DNA from: Chionis minor
Lineage: Eukaryota > Chordata > Aves > Charadriiformes > Chionididae
Length of the DNA stretch: 64,000 nucleotides
Direction of reading: 5' to 3'
Assembly (NCBI GenBank): GCA_013398295.1
Contig: VZSF01010131.1
Coordinates: 62,001 to 126,000, forward strand
Position 1 is the first letter of the stretch. Each line of letters begins with the position of its first letter. The notes beneath the pieces were generated by a model, which saw only the letters and a program-made list of their open reading frames with translations, made no database searches and had not been told where the DNA came from. Positions 25,372 through 38,670 of the stretch are shown here, piece after piece. A program made the position numbers and the translations under genes.

Positions 25372-26109
25372 AGAAAAGAGAAAGGCTTTTAGCATTTACA
25401 GGAAATATTTTCTAAGAAATAGGCTTCTTCTAGAAGTCATTGTATTTTACCTCACTGTTGTAAAGAATGTTGGAAAAAGAACAGAATGAGAAAAATAATA
25501 CTTTTATCTATACCTAATATTTGTGCAACAGTATCATTATGCTTTCATACTCGTTGTAAGCATTGCATCTGTTGAGAAAGTTGATTTAGTTTTGAAAGGC
25601 AGTTTATTTTTTTAGACCATTATAACATGCTATCATGTTTTTAACTAATGTGTTAAAAATAAATATTTCTGTGTTTTGATAGCAAAGCTCTTTTATTTGT
25701 GTTTGATTTTTGAGGGGAGCTCAAACTGACTGTAGAAATCAAAAGGCCTCCCTTTTCTTTGGTGAGAAGTGTAAATTGAGGATGATGTGGTGACGCTGAT
25801 TCGCATTAGCCAAGCATCTGGACCCAACTGTTTGTTTTATAAAGAAAGAAGGAAAAACGAACTACCTCCTGCACTCAAATACCTTGTGCGTGAAAGAGAC
25901 CAATATTGCACGTGGCTGAACCGCAACTTTTAGTGTAGACGTATCCCTGTCATATTTTGCTCACATTGCTGCCTGTACACATTGAGAATAAAGCAGTTCA
26001 TTGAATCCAGGCAGACTCCTTAGGTGTGAAGACCTGAGTGTCCTCTGCTTCATGTGAAGAGGTAGTGAGGTCTGATGCAGTATTGGCATGTGAGGCAGGA
26101 AATTTTGCT

Positions 26110-26230
26110 GGTAATGCACCGCTGTACAGAGTAGAAGGCCCGGGTTCAAATGCTGGCTCTGCTACTGCCTTTAAATAAGTTATTTCCTACCTCTTTGCTC
26201 CCTCTTCTGCTGACCTACTCTGTTTTGATT
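26110..26230 (+). mobile_element. MIR-like SINE relic, sense (5' half)
   Basis: The phrases 'cccgggttcaaatgctgg' (a tRNA-type box B), 'ctctgctactg' and 'aagttatttcctacctct' follow one another in the order of a MIR 5' half. The characteristic 'gaccttggg' piece between them has been lost. The copy is strongly diverged and was identified by eye. Confidence 0.55.
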
Positions 26231-27511
26231 TCCAGTTACCAAGGATGGGATGAGGGCTGGGAGCATCTACCACGTGTCAGTACAGCTTTAGCAACAGTGG
26301 CTCTCGGGCTGTGGTTGAGTGTCAGGATGCTACTGTATTATAAATAAGATTTAGTTATCATAGGAAATCCTGGCACCGGGCAAGGCAGGCTGTTCCTGTG
26401 CTTTAAACTGGGTGTAGACTTCAGCTTTCACTTACTTCAGATTTTCATATTTTTAAGGACAATAGTATGGAAATTTGGGACGTGAAATCAGCCTGTGAGT
26501 TTGAAAAGGAAAAGCACGTCAAATTTTCCAGTGTGTTGTGGAAAAAAGTACTCAGAGTAACCTTTTTAAAGTCCACTGCTAGAAGTAATTAAGTAATAAC
26601 ATCTGATGACACAAGGACTGTCATCTGTTTAAACTCAAAAAACTGGAAAGCTCAAGGAGCCTAGATATCAGATAACAGGAGTGCCTGTGTTGTGAGCTCC
26701 ATGGCGACTCCATTCTTGGGGTGGATGAGAAAAAATGATTGAAAATGCTGATTTTTAAAAAGCCATGTATTCAGGAAAAAATAGGCAAATGGATGGGAAT
26801 GGTTCTCAGCAACTTCAGACCTTTTCCTAGCATTGCTCCTCTGATATCAGTGGAACATCTTTTTCTTTATATGTACAGAAACTACAGGAGAATCGGGCCC
26901 TGTGCCTATTATCTGAACCTAGATGAATATATAGTCTTGAGACACACTAAAGAATTTGCAATTTATTTTCTAAAAGTAGTTAAATGACTATTACCCTTTC
27001 CAGTGAGTTTGATAACATTATTTTGCATTTCATTTATACAATAGTCTCATGAGAACAGCCAATACTTTCATTGTAATTAATTCATCTAATAGTTCAAAAA
27101 CACACCCAGCAGTTGAAGGCCTCCTGCCCTTAGGATACAGTAACTGTTTGAGGTTGGTTTTTTTCATTTTACTACTTGATGTCAAAATACTTAGAATTGT
27201 TTTCTCCATATAGCTAATATTAATTTTTTCTCTTTTTAATACTATGGTCCTAATTGCAGAGAGTTATAAAGGAATGACAAAATATAGTGGAAAAAAAGAT
27301 TCTGATCGGATTATAAAGGCTAACCACTAACCAGCAAAATGGAACTTTTTTTTTAACACCATCCAATGATGTCACCAGTTTGAGGTTTCTCTGGGACTTT
27401 ATTAAAATGTTTGTGACAGAGCCAATGTAAACCATCCTAAATCTAACACAGAGCTGAAAGGACTGATTTTAGGGAATGCAAAGATATGGATCATTGGGTC
27501 TGTCGAAGCGG

Positions 27512-27549
27512 CATCTTGAGCCAATTATTGGTGTCATCTTGAGCCAATT
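27512..27549. repeat. 15-bp direct repeat with 23-bp period
   Basis: CATCTTGAGCCAATT occurs at 27512-27526 and again, unchanged, at 27535-27549. Eight different bases lie between the copies. It is a local short duplication with no visible function. Confidence 0.9.
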
Positions 27550-27857
27550 TAATCAATCCAAGGGGGACTCAAAGGGGGTGGGGGTGCAGGGTTGCAAGTG
27601 TTGGTCAAACATTCTGGCAAAAACGCATTTGTTGTAGCAGCAACCAATCTCTAGTGTGTTGACTTACTTCCTATACATCTTGGTTTGTGCATGCTGTAAA
27701 TAACCGATCAATCATTTGAACTGATTTTAGGTTTTTCATTCCTGGGGAAGTTTTTAGATTATGTGTGTGTACATACACATATGTGAGCTTTAATCTATTT
27801 AAGACACTTCTAAAGTGGAGGTAATTTAGCATAAAAGAACCTGAGATACCATACAGT

Positions 27858-27909
27858 GTTACTTTCAAAATGGTAAAAGTATACAAATATACTTTTACTA
27901 AAGAGTAAC
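27858..27909. repeat. Hairpin with 11-bp perfect inner stem
   Basis: The inner arms GTAAAAGTATA (27873-27883) and TATACTTTTAC (27888-27898) pair perfectly around the loop CAAA. Outside an asymmetric internal loop, GTTACT (27858-27863) pairs with AGTAAC (27904-27909). The form resembles the remains of a small palindromic element, but the stem is short enough to be chance in AT-rich DNA. Confidence 0.75.
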
Positions 27910-30489
27910 ATCTACTGACATTATCTAAGCCTAATCTTGTACACAAGTATGCTTGAGAGTTGTAATTCATGTAATGTAAACTATTTACACAGTGTAAAGG
28001 CTACTCAGTTGAGTAAAGCTAACCTACAACACAATGATTAGCAAAACAGAATTTAAGTGAGAAGAGTAGCTGCTAATGCTTAAGAATGGAATTTTTTGTT
28101 ATCTTGGCAGATCCATAGCATCTATTTTCAGTCAGAAAATATATATGATTTGCATTTTAAAGACTTTTGAGTTGCTTTTTTGCTTTAGGTTAATATAGTA
28201 TCATGGTAAGATTAAGAGAGTTTTGTATGAGTTAAAATCCTGCAAACTCCCCCTCATCCAGTAATTTCTAAAAAAAAAGCTGGGCATCCTCTTCGTCATT
28301 GGGATTTTTCACCTGGATGAACATTTGCAAGTCAGGGTATTACACATATTCTCTTGTAACTACATATGCAGTTGTAATTTATAATGAATCAGTGTTTGGA
28401 TATTATTGAAATTTTAGGTCACAAATGTTTCCTAGTACTTCTGCAATTTGCAACTTGCATTATTTTAAAGGTAGAGACATGGTTAACCTCTGTACAGTAA
28501 GAACTGAAGGAATAAAATATAAATAGATATAAATAACAGTAAGGACAAGCAGTAGAAACAGCATACAGATCCATGCATATTAGGTTTAAAAATACATTTC
28601 TTACATGTGTTAAATGTAGTAAGTGTATTTTAAGTATATCTCATAAAGATTATCTATGAATATTGGAACTAAATTAGTGAGAAGGGAATATTTGTTTTGG
28701 ATAAGATGTCTTGGAAAAGCAATTTACATGTTTTGGAATTGTTAACACTGCAGCAAGTTATGTCACACTCCAGCACAGAAATGACTGAATGCAATGAGAT
28801 GGAATGCGAGATGAGCTGATAAAATAACAGCTAAAATTTAAGGAAGTACACACTCAACTTTACTATTGCATCTTTGCTGTTAAAAAAAATGGCTATTTGC
28901 TGTAGCGTGTCACAGCAGATGAGGAAAAGAACACTTAGGTAAGTGTCCAAAAACAACCTCTTCTACCTTACTGCATTCACTCAGTGGGCCCGTTCTTTCC
29001 CTTCAAGTCATCTTTCTTTCTGAATACTAAATGCACATTGTAAAAATAACAATGAACACATTGAAGAGTGATTGTAGTCTGTTTACTTGGCTCTACACCT
29101 AGGCTATTTCTTCGCATGCCCACTGTTGTCAATGCATATTTCTCTCCAGGATGAAGAATGGAAATCTTCACATGGGTAGACAGGCAAAAGGTCAGTTACT
29201 CCTCAGTGTGTTGAACATGTTTCAGAATAGGTAAGCATATCTCTGTGGCAGGATCTGATTCTCACAGTAGTGCAAGGAAGAGGTGTGACAGCAGAGCAAT
29301 AATGTTGAACAAAATTAAGGTGAATCATAAATGCAGTAAATAATTTGAGATTGGATCTTTCAGATAAACACCTGCAAAACTGTTGGTTTGTTTGACAGTT
29401 CTGTATTTCACCAGCAGAAAAACGTTGATTTTAAATTCAAGATGCAAGATATGTCAGCTTACAAGAATCACATATAAATTCCTACTCTTCAATGCATTCA
29501 CAGCTCAGAATCTATAACTACTGTTTAATTTGTCAGTGAAATAGCATTTTTGTTGAATTTATAAATAGTGTTATACTTTCTATCACTCCTATCCAGTGTA
29601 CCTTTTCATCTTAGATGTAGCAACATATTTATGATGGTTCAACTTCAGCTGCAATCTGCTGACTCTAGGTCTGTAATTTATTATTTGCTCTAAAAGATCA
29701 GGTCCAGAGTTTAAACGTCCCTAGCTGAAAGTTTATACCAGTCAGGACAGAAAATTATTCTCTATGCCTAGGTTGAAGTACATTACTTCTTTATTGAATT
29801 AATTATGATAAGGATCATAACTTTAAACTAGGGGTGAGGTGCTGGCTTTCTACTAGGATTGCTTGAAGCAATTTTCATCTGAACATTTTTGTAGAGTTAT
29901 TGAGTCTGGCAGGTCTGAACTTTATGAGAGAGTAACTTTCTCCACAACTTAAAAGAGGTTGGACATTGATCCAGGCAAAGGTTTACCATATCCCATGTCT
30001 GTAGCCAGAAAAATTTGCACTGCATACTGAACAAATAACTACAGAACCAAATTAAACACAAACACATCTTATGAGCTTTTAAAATAAAAGCAATGCTGGC
30101 CCTTTCCCTGAGGGATTGATTGGGGAGTTGAATTAATATGACAGCTTTACTTCTTTTTTGTTTGTTTGAAGCAGAAGTCTAAAATGATTTTTGGTCAAGA
30201 ATGAATTAAGTCTGCTAAATATGTGTACACGAGTCTATTGAACCATGTATATTTAGTGACAAATTTTATATCTCTATCAGATCGGAAAAAGTTGAATTTC
30301 AAAAGCAAGTAAAGATGTTAATCCTACAGTAACTGTTCCCCCACAACTGGATTAAAAGGCCTATGAACAAAGGAGGGAAATTTAAAAAAAAATTCAGTTT
30401 GAGAAAAGCAGGTTCCAATAGCTGTTCTGTTGTCTTGAGTGAAACACTTAGAGTTTGTGCAAGACCATGAACAAGAGGCCCTCTGGGAA

Positions 30490-30552
30490 AACTATGGTTT
30501 AAGTGACTTACCTACAATTACATAAGAATTCTGTGGTTACAATTGGGTTAGG
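30490..30552 (-). mobile_element. Possible MIR-like SINE relic, antisense
   Basis: The phrases 'ttaagtgacttacctac', 'attacataag', 'tctgtggttac' and 'gggttaggaat' have the order of an antisense MIR core (the reverse of 'gccac', 'gtgtgac', 'gggcaagtcactt'). The similarity is weaker than for the other MIR calls. Confidence 0.3.
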
Positions 30553-33500
30553 AATAATTTATTTGAGTGAGGGGTGACTATTTTTTTACCCACTTTGTAT
30601 TTTATTACCTATTTTACACTTTCTTCAGAACAAGAGAGGCAACAGGCTGTCATCTAACAATCTCAGTCATATAACTGCTCAAAAAAGTAAATAGCAACTA
30701 GTGTAACATTTCAAAAATGCAGAGCTTTTTCTATTTAAGAAGGCTGAAACTCAATTGAACATTTTTGGATGTTATTTTATAATATAAAATATTAATCTAT
30801 TAAATCTTGATAATTTTTAATTATTTGTTTCCCCTTCTTTTGCGCCACTGAGTCCAATGATAGGAGTAATGTCCAAGATAGTCCTTTCATTCATTTTCAT
30901 TTTGCTGCTTTTTCTAATTTCTGTCCTGGGAAGTTCAGAGTAGCAAATGAAGAGACAGTAATCTGTAACATACCCCCTCTACATTTTCAAAACTGTGGAA
31001 AGGGGGGTTTCAACCTTAATAGCATTACTTTCACATAGATCTTTGTTTCAGTTCTGTAACTTGTTAGTTTGAAAAACAGAAATACCTTTTTTCTATATAC
31101 AAGTAAACAACAAGAAATCTACACACAATTTGACATTATAAATTGTATAGGAATAATCTTGAGAGCTGGGGCACTGAAGTAGCCAATATAATTATCATCT
31201 TAACTTGTGAACATCATTAAAAGCTTTGTCTTGCCATGAGAGCAGAGAGGAAGAAGGAAGATATGCTGATCTACTACAAAGAGACAGTAAACGTCTGTTA
31301 TTACTCAATGGATTGGTATTTATGGGTCTATAAGACCGCCTATAAAATGTTCTTGCCTTACTGAAATGCTCAAATTAGTGGCAAAACTCCCCTTGTCTTC
31401 TATGGGCTTACTGAGACTTACATTACACTATAAATGTAAGTAAATTTTATTTGATATATTGATCTTTTACCTTGTCAGGTCAGTAATTCTTTTAGTTCTG
31501 CCCCATTTCCCATTATTCACTTCCTGTTTGACGTTACAGCAATGCAAATGCAAAACCTGCAATTCCCAGGGCAATGTATCCTGTAAACTACACTGGCATA
31601 GTGCAGATGATCTGTCCCCTGACAAAGGAAGTAAGAATATTAAGTTCCTGCTGTGCATGGTAGAGGAAAAAAGAAAGAGGAAAAGAACATTCATGCCATC
31701 CCTTTTTGGGAGCTCTTTCTGTCAATTTTTTAAATCCTTAAATCTAATGGAATACTCGGTGCTCAGCTGGAATAGAAAAGACAACTGCAATACCAAGCAA
31801 AGACTTGATGACAAAAAAGAGAAATTTTACCTTTGTGATATGGTCCCTTCTTAAACTGTGCATGCAGGTTTGGTCATCCCAGCTCAAAAATGTATAGTAG
31901 ATCCAGAAAAGATGTGGGATAATGCAACAATGACAATCAAAGGCATAAAACATGTTCCCTCAAGGGAGCTAAACAAAGTAGGATTCTGCCTTGAAAGAGA
32001 TAATTGGTGGGCAGACACAAAATATGACAGAGGCCCATATAAAATGTGTAATAATATTAAATAAGTACTATGAAGAAGGAGAGTTAGAAATGTTTATTCA
32101 CTGTTTTTCCCAAAATAAAACTTATAGGCTGTCCAGTGAATTTGTCAAACAATAGATTTAAAACAAAAGAAGCATGACTTGTTTCATGAAGTTAATAACT
32201 ATATAATGAAATTTGTAGATAATAGATGTTTGGGAGTAAAACGGGGTCTCAAAAAGAAACTACACAAGTTTGAGGAAGGTAGTTCATCAGTGACATCTAA
32301 CAAAGTGCGAATTTCACCTCCAGAAGCCCTTCATCCACTGATTTCCAGATGATGGGAGGTTACACCAGAGACCAGACTGGTCTCAACTCCTGGCTTGCTT
32401 CAAGACCATACTATTGGCAGCTGTGGGAGACTGTAGGCTAGGCAGCCTTATCATCGATGTTCATAGCTACTACCACTACTGGAGTGGCCATTGCCATTGT
32501 TTTTCCTCTTATCCCAGCTATACTTTGTATATACTTTGCATGCTGAGAAGCATTTCCAAAGTGATGTAATCCACTGAATTCCTTCTATCTTTTCTCCTAC
32601 TGCCAGGCGTTGCCTTAGTGTGAGATGGTTGCTGCAATGTTGTTGACATGTTTGGGTTACTTTTGGTGAACTCTGTCTGTATTCTGCCTTTTTTCTTACA
32701 GTATTTTGAATTCTGTTTAGAAGATACTGTATCAGAGCTGGCTGCTTCCATAAACTCCATTCTTGGACAGCGTGAATTTCTTTATTTGGCAAATGTTCAT
32801 TTCTGGGGTTTCTTACATGTCTTTCCAAGAGTTTTACCCTGAATTTCAATGATTATCAGATCTTTGGTCAGGGACCATCCCTTCCCTATAACTGGCTTCT
32901 TAGTTTATGATTAGCAAAGTCTTTTATCACCACCTTTTTCTATTTTGCTTAACATATTTTTCTTTGTTTTTCTTTATATCCTTCAGCTCAGGTCTTCTCA
33001 TGCTTCTTTAATGCAATTAGTTAATAGCTAGCTTGCTCCTCTTGATTAACACAAGCACCTTAAAGCACTTGCTATCAGAAATACAGATCAGTTCTGACTG
33101 TTCTCCCTGTGGCTGTAGCCCAGGATTTGCAGATTCCGAGCACATCTGTGGGAACGTTTGCAGGCTGCTTGCACTGTCCGTGCTCTGCGCTGGTCAGGAG
33201 CTGTGGTGGTGTAGTAGCATGAAGCCGAACCTGAAGTAGCAAGTCTTGTTGAAACCGAACCATGCTTTCAGTCCATGCTTCTGGGCCTTCCAAAAACAAT
33301 TTTTTGTTTTATGAGAGTCATTTTAAAAACGGTTGTATCTCTTGATCATTAGTCAAGATTTGGTTTTCTGTAAGCTAGTTAGAGGTGTAAGGCAACTTTT
33401 TTGAGAACCCAAGGAAGCAATTCCGTTGATAAAAATGGTGTGTGCAATACTAACAGTGATAATGATGGGTCCTGTGAGATGTAGCTATGGTAGCAAATAT

Positions 33501-36500
33501 TTCCCATAAAAGGGGAGTCCGAATCCTCTATTTCTCCATGCTCAAACATTTGTGCATCTGGCCAGATGGAGAAAGCTCAGTGCTCTGCATGCTGCTGAAC
33601 AGTTCTGAACATCTGGCCTCTGTGTTTTGATGGCAAAAATGAAGTTGAATTCTTTCAAAGATCTGGGCTTTAGTTGCCAATTCTGAGCATTACTGAAAAC
33701 CAGGTCCTTTTGTTTCCACTTGCTAAGGGCAACCAGAAGTTTCTCCAACACCAAATTTTTCTCAAGTCATTTTACTGAAGATTTCCACTGCCTTTATGCC
33801 AGAGCAATTTGTTCAGTGCATATGCATATGCTGAAGGGAGAGATTAAACCAAGGCACTCCACTAAAGCTTCTGCTTCTTCAGGCCTCTGAAAAAAAAAGA
33901 GGAAAAAAATTATCTTCTATGAATATTTCTTTACAGTAATAAATGTAAGATGATAACTAAAGAAGGGAATAGAATGGAGCTGGTTTCTCTTAGTTCTTTT
34001 CCCTCTATTTTAATTTCTGTTGTTTTATCACAAATCCTTTCCATTGCACCAGAACATGAGGTTTTTTCTAAGGCAGTTGCAATGCTTTTCTCACAGACAG
34101 ATCAGAAGTTTAGTCCTGATATGCAAGACATTTCCAAACCCCTGAATTTTGAAAGTATTGCTACTGCATCCTATTTTCACATCAAATAGACAAAAAGCCA
34201 TTTGAAAAGTCTCTTAGCACTTTACATGAAGAGTTTTGGCAGAAGTGCTGCATATGCATTTGGCTCTGACAACCAATCTGGTTTTATGCAGGCATTTAGA
34301 CTTTATCTTTTAGTTTTTAAGTATTTCATCTTTTAATTCTGATGGTCTTTAGTTAACTTTGCTAATAGGGGTTTTCTGCTAGCACCACCTTATATTTTGT
34401 ACAGAGTGCAGAAAGCCAAGTTCTTCTCTTAACACATTTATTTAGGCTTTATAGTATACCAATATTACATTATTGATGTTTGTAAGACTGTTTGCATGTT
34501 TGGAAGCTATCACTGCATTTGATTTTAATTTTGCTCTGCTTTTTGCACTCTACTATAGATTAACGCAGTGTTTAAAAGAGACGGCAACCTACTTTAATGA
34601 CATTCTTAAGTCTCAGGACAGATTAATTATAGCATAGTAACATTTTTCCGTTAGTAACAGCTGAAGTGGGTTGTGTCAACAACATGGAATTTGACTCACA
34701 TAGGCTGTAGCACCCTTTTTAGGACTGCATGTAAATGATTACGGTTACAGAGAACATGTGGACAGTGAGTGTGTATTACCGTGAACTCTGCAGTGGATGA
34801 AAAACATCTGCCTTATTAAGCATCCTTTTAGAGACAACCATCCAAGATACGCCTTTTGAAATCAGCATTCTTGATTTTTTTTGTATCAGCCAAGGTAAAC
34901 ATAACCTTAACCTTCCCAAAAAAACGTTTCTAGGTGTGATGCTGACAGGGACGGTGAACCTGTCTGGGTATTACATTATCTGTTTATAGCACATGCATAC
35001 AATCACTTCTCTAAATTCACAATAACCGTGAAAACATCAGAGTGCTCTGGGCAGCCATGTTTTTACATTAACTGCTGGAAGCATGTGTTTTGGAACTAAC
35101 TAAACCTTGAAGAAGGTACTCAGACTATGTGTGATGGTGTGCACGGGACCTGCTATGAGTAATGTGTAGAATTTGTCCCTAACTATGCAAGCTGAAGGCT
35201 CAAAAGCACCTACGACTTGCTAGAAAACCTTCCGTAATGAAGCGCCACTCCACAAGAACTGAATGAGGAGAAAGCCAGCCTGGATGGTTACATTCAGAGA
35301 ACTAGTCTGAAGTCAGGAATTGCCACCTTTTCTCAAAGATGTACCTATTTTGTGGAGAGGTGGTTTCATGTTTGTCATGTGTACGCTGTGACTCACGTTT
35401 GGTTTTTTAACGTGTTTCTTGGCTTGCTTACCCAGTTTTCAAATCCAGTGTAGGTGAGCAAACAAACTCTGTACTGTGGGCCTGTACTGGGAACATGAGC
35501 CCTGTACCTGCGTTTGTGTGGCATTTGGTTTTAACCAAAAATTTCTGCCTCTCAGCACGACTGAGGAACCTAAGGTTCAACAAACCCGATTTCTAGTTAG
35601 TGCAAAGCACAGTCAAGAATGGCCTTGCATCTGCTTGCAAAAGATGATGGATACATATTCCACCTTTTACAGCATCTCTCAGTATCGTTATCTCAGATGT
35701 TCACTCCCAAGAAAGAAAGTAGTATTTATTTAGCCAAATCACCAGTGATCAATTTTCAGCACATATATAAAGGGATTTTCACAAGTATTTGGAAGCTAAT
35801 GGGAGAAACTGAAACATTTCCAAAAATTTCTTTGGGTGTATGTCTGTACTTAGAAACCTGAAACTTGAAAGCACTTTCAAGCTTTAAAGCACTGTTACAC
35901 TTGTTATCTTAATTGACTTTCTAAAACACTCCAGAATGTGTGAACTTCAATTCCTGGTGCCCCAGCACTGAACTGAAAGACAGTCTCCCCTTCTTGGTTC
36001 TTTTCACCAGTTTTGGTATTAACAACTTTGTAGCTCTGAACTTAACACAGTCTAGTCAATGCTGATAGACCTGAGCCTTGGAATGCTTTTTTTTTAGGTA
36101 TTCTGTCATGGGTAAAACCAAGATTAAATGTCAGTGCTGCTAAAGTCCAACTTTAATCAGCTTTCATAATCAGTAATAGGTTTCACTGAAAATGGCAAAG
36201 CCTGGTGAGAAAACAGTAGTGATTTACCAACAAAGTAAATCCCTGGCACCCTATCACTGTTAACAAAATGTCCTGTTCGAGGACATTGCAAAATGATCCT
36301 ACTTGTTTACATTTCTTATTAAAAACAACTGACAGAATGAATTTGAAATTTATCTTGCATGTTAAGGACAAGCCTCAACAATGTCAGCATGTTCTCACGT
36401 TTAAACTCTTGTGAAAAAATAGACAGAAAAATAATATGAACTTCTAATACAGAAAGTATTTTAGCTTGAATTTTCAGATCAAATTTTCTTTGATACCAAC

Positions 36501-36619
36501 TGTGAGACTGGAATGCATACTTAGTGGCAGTTATTCGTGCACAATTTCCTTGCTATCAGTAAGATTTGGGCACATGGAAAAAGGCCACAGTCCATCAGAA
36601 CTCCTAGGAGCATGTTTAA
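30553..36619. other. Unique DNA, no gene recognised
   Basis: Open frames of 131 codons (31459-31854, plus) and 132 codons (32451-32849, minus) occur. Both are long for AT-rich non-coding DNA, but the translations match no family I recognise. A patch at 32340-32460 has a faint likeness to old CR1 3' ends, too weak to call. No other structure could be supported. Confidence 0.45.
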
Positions 36620-36650
36620 TTTAGCACTGAACTGACTGCTCAGTGCTAAA
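36620..36650. repeat. Perfect 11-bp hairpin
   Basis: The arms TTTAGCACTGA (36620-36630) and TCAGTGCTAAA (36640-36650) are exact inverted copies around a 9-nt loop. A separate 10-bp palindrome, CTCCTAGGAG, sits just upstream at 36601-36610. No gene is adjacent. Confidence 0.85.
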
Positions 36651-38548
36651 GGCAGTCTTTAATGCTCTGCTGCAGTCAAGTACTGAGCAGAAGCCTGCTC
36701 TGCTGTAGAACTGAGTAAATAATGAACTCTTGCTCCAGACTAATATACAGATTTTTCTCTTAAAGCCAAAGTCTGTCCAGTGCTGCATAGACTGGATTTC
36801 CAGCTTTCAGACTTGGCTTTGCAGATAGATACTTCTACTGTGACACTCCTGATGGCAAAGTGTACCATTGCTGAGAATGCTAAACTATCATTAGCTGCTT
36901 TGAAGTGGAGATCTGTAATATTTTAATGGTGGATATTGTCAAGAAACAGAAGCTGAAGTGGAAGGTCCAAGCCGAGGCTGTCCTATGAGAAAAGCTGATC
37001 TTATGGCATATTTTTACCAATACAGTTCTGAGTCTCATGAGAACTGCACATAGTTAAGTTTTAAGCTAATGAGGAAGTGATTATTCTTCGGATACAAGTA
37101 AAATCTATTCAGGGCTAGATATTTCTAGAAGCCTGAGGAGGATCTGTGTTTGTTGCTTGTGGTACCAGTTGCAGGGAATGTGTTTGAGCCACCTCTCTTT
37201 AAATCCATGTTTTTCAATGGAAGTTAACATTGAACAATTCAAAGAGACTTTGATGGTGTCTGAATAGTTTCTGTGCCACACAGTAAAGGCCAAACTCTCT
37301 GATGGTACAAACCGGCAAAGCTTTTATCAAGTCTCCCTAGCTCTAATTTAAAATATGCTTCAGCAAGAGTCTTAGAACTGGCCTTTTTTTTGCCAGAGTT
37401 GAGCCCGAGGGAAGAGCTCATGAATCCGAGAAAACAAGATTTCTGTTTAAGGTCTCTGCTTCTTTTAAATAGAAAAAGCTCTTTGGGGAGATACAGAAAT
37501 AAAGGCTGAGTAAAAGACCCTCAGGTTCAAAATCCAAAACCTTGCTTTCAGCCACAGAGAAGGAAAGCTGTCCCCATGTTTGTATTTTCAGTATCAGTGT
37601 GCGAATGTTTCAGTGGCTGTTTGAGGCGTAGCCAGTATAACTTTGCTAGATACCTGAGAATAAAATAGCCTGGGTTTTCTGCAGGAGTGCTACAAGTGAG
37701 TGACAGGAACACGTGGCTGTAACCCTAAACAGTATTGTGAAGGCCTTTATCCAGAAGCCAAGTTTACAGGTTTTGCAAAGACATTAAACAAACACTGTAA
37801 CTTTTAACATAAACACAATTAACTAACTTAAATATTTATGCAATTTTCTTTTCATTTCACTCAATACATATACCACACATGAATCAGCGTTTACTCTTAA
37901 ACAGTTAGCTTTAGGATACTACTATCATTCTTATCAACAATTAAACATTTCTGGAGCAAATAACTTCCTTGCTTAGCACAAAGACATCCCCTGATTTATC
38001 ACCTGCTCCAAAGGATTTCAGGATTTTTTCAGCTTCTTGAACTGATGAGCTGTTAGGTACAAACAGCTCCCTTCAAGATTCAGATAGACATGAAAAATTT
38101 TTTTGTCACCATGCTGAATCTCCAAACATTCCAACAGGGCAATAGAAATCTTGCGATGTGAAAGTAAATAGGAACTGAGTAATGGATATAGAAATTTGTC
38201 TCTTGAACCAGCGTACAGCATTACTATAATAGCATTAATGCAGCATTACTGTAAGTCCTGTTGTGTTAGTAAAAGGTCTTGCTGTGAGAAACAGTGTAGT
38301 TGTAGTCCGGTAGAGACACCGTACAGATACGCAACCCTTGAAGAGTATATGCTCTGAACACAATAGGCGAGCAAAGTAACTACTACTGTCCCAACAATAT
38401 GGAGCCCCACTGAATTCAGTGAAGACTTTCAAGTTGCATTTCACTCCTATGTGTGACTTACCAAGATAGCAGAGCTAGAGCTGAGCCTTGTAAAGTGAAG
38501 TTTTATCTGGAGCAGATAAGCATCTCCTCCAGAAGCTATTCCTTACTT
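36651..38548. other. Unique DNA, no gene recognised
   Basis: Only short open frames are present, none above 70 codons and none recognisable. No repeat family was identified. Confidence 0.5.
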
Positions 38549-38581
38549 GGTAAACCTTAGGTAAACCAAGGTAAACCTTGG
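38549..38581. repeat. Triple GGTAAACC motif with a small palindrome
   Basis: GGTAAACC occurs at 38549-38556, 38560-38567 and 38570-38577, with spacings of 11 and 10 bp, about one helical turn. The last two copies also build an inverted repeat, CCAAGG-TAAA-CCTTGG (38566-38581). The helical spacing could suit a multi-site protein contact, or the motif may simply be a small tandem slippage product. Confidence 0.85.
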
Positions 38582-38604
38582 AATTTAGTCCAACAAAATC
38601 AAAA

Positions 38605-38670
38605 AATGTTTTATGGATGTAGAAACTAAGGCACAGACTTTATACAAGTCAATCAGTCCCATAAAAAACC
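38605..38670 (-). mobile_element. MIR-like SINE relic, antisense (3' part)
   Basis: The plus strand reads 'ttttatggatgtagaaact' then 'aaggcacagac' and then a degraded 'tacaagtcaatcagtc'. This follows the antisense MIR order ('ttttacagatgaggaaact', 'gaggcacagag', 'gtgacttgcccaag'). The likeness is good for a family of this age. Confidence 0.6.

Larger units (their letters stand above)
21439..26109. other. Unique AT-rich DNA, no gene recognised
   Basis: This AT-rich stretch holds A-rich low-complexity DNA around 24187-24212 and 24300-24362 and an A17-G6 junction at 25349-25371. A 97-codon minus-strand frame at 24498-24791 is the longest open frame and has no recognisable domain. I see no interspersed repeat copy that I can name and no promoter-like CpG cluster. 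Confidence 0.5.
26231..30489. other. Unique AT-rich DNA, no gene recognised
   Basis: Short structures within are listed separately: a 15-bp direct repeat at 27512-27549 and a hairpin at 27858-27909. A 99-codon minus-strand frame at 27671-27970 overlaps that hairpin and shows no recognisable domain. Nothing else could be supported. Confidence 0.5.

Noticed and set aside
26051..26070. 'gaggtagtgaggt' resembling the let-7 family
   Set aside because: The seed and following bases differ from let-7 and no pre-microRNA fold was seen.
31459..31854. A 131-codon plus-strand open frame
   Set aside because: The translation matches no family I know, and frames overlap on the opposite strand, which points to chance.
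32340..32460. Faint likeness to the 3' end of an old CR1-type LINE ('gggagactgtaggctagg')
   Set aside because: Too few matching positions to support a call by eye.
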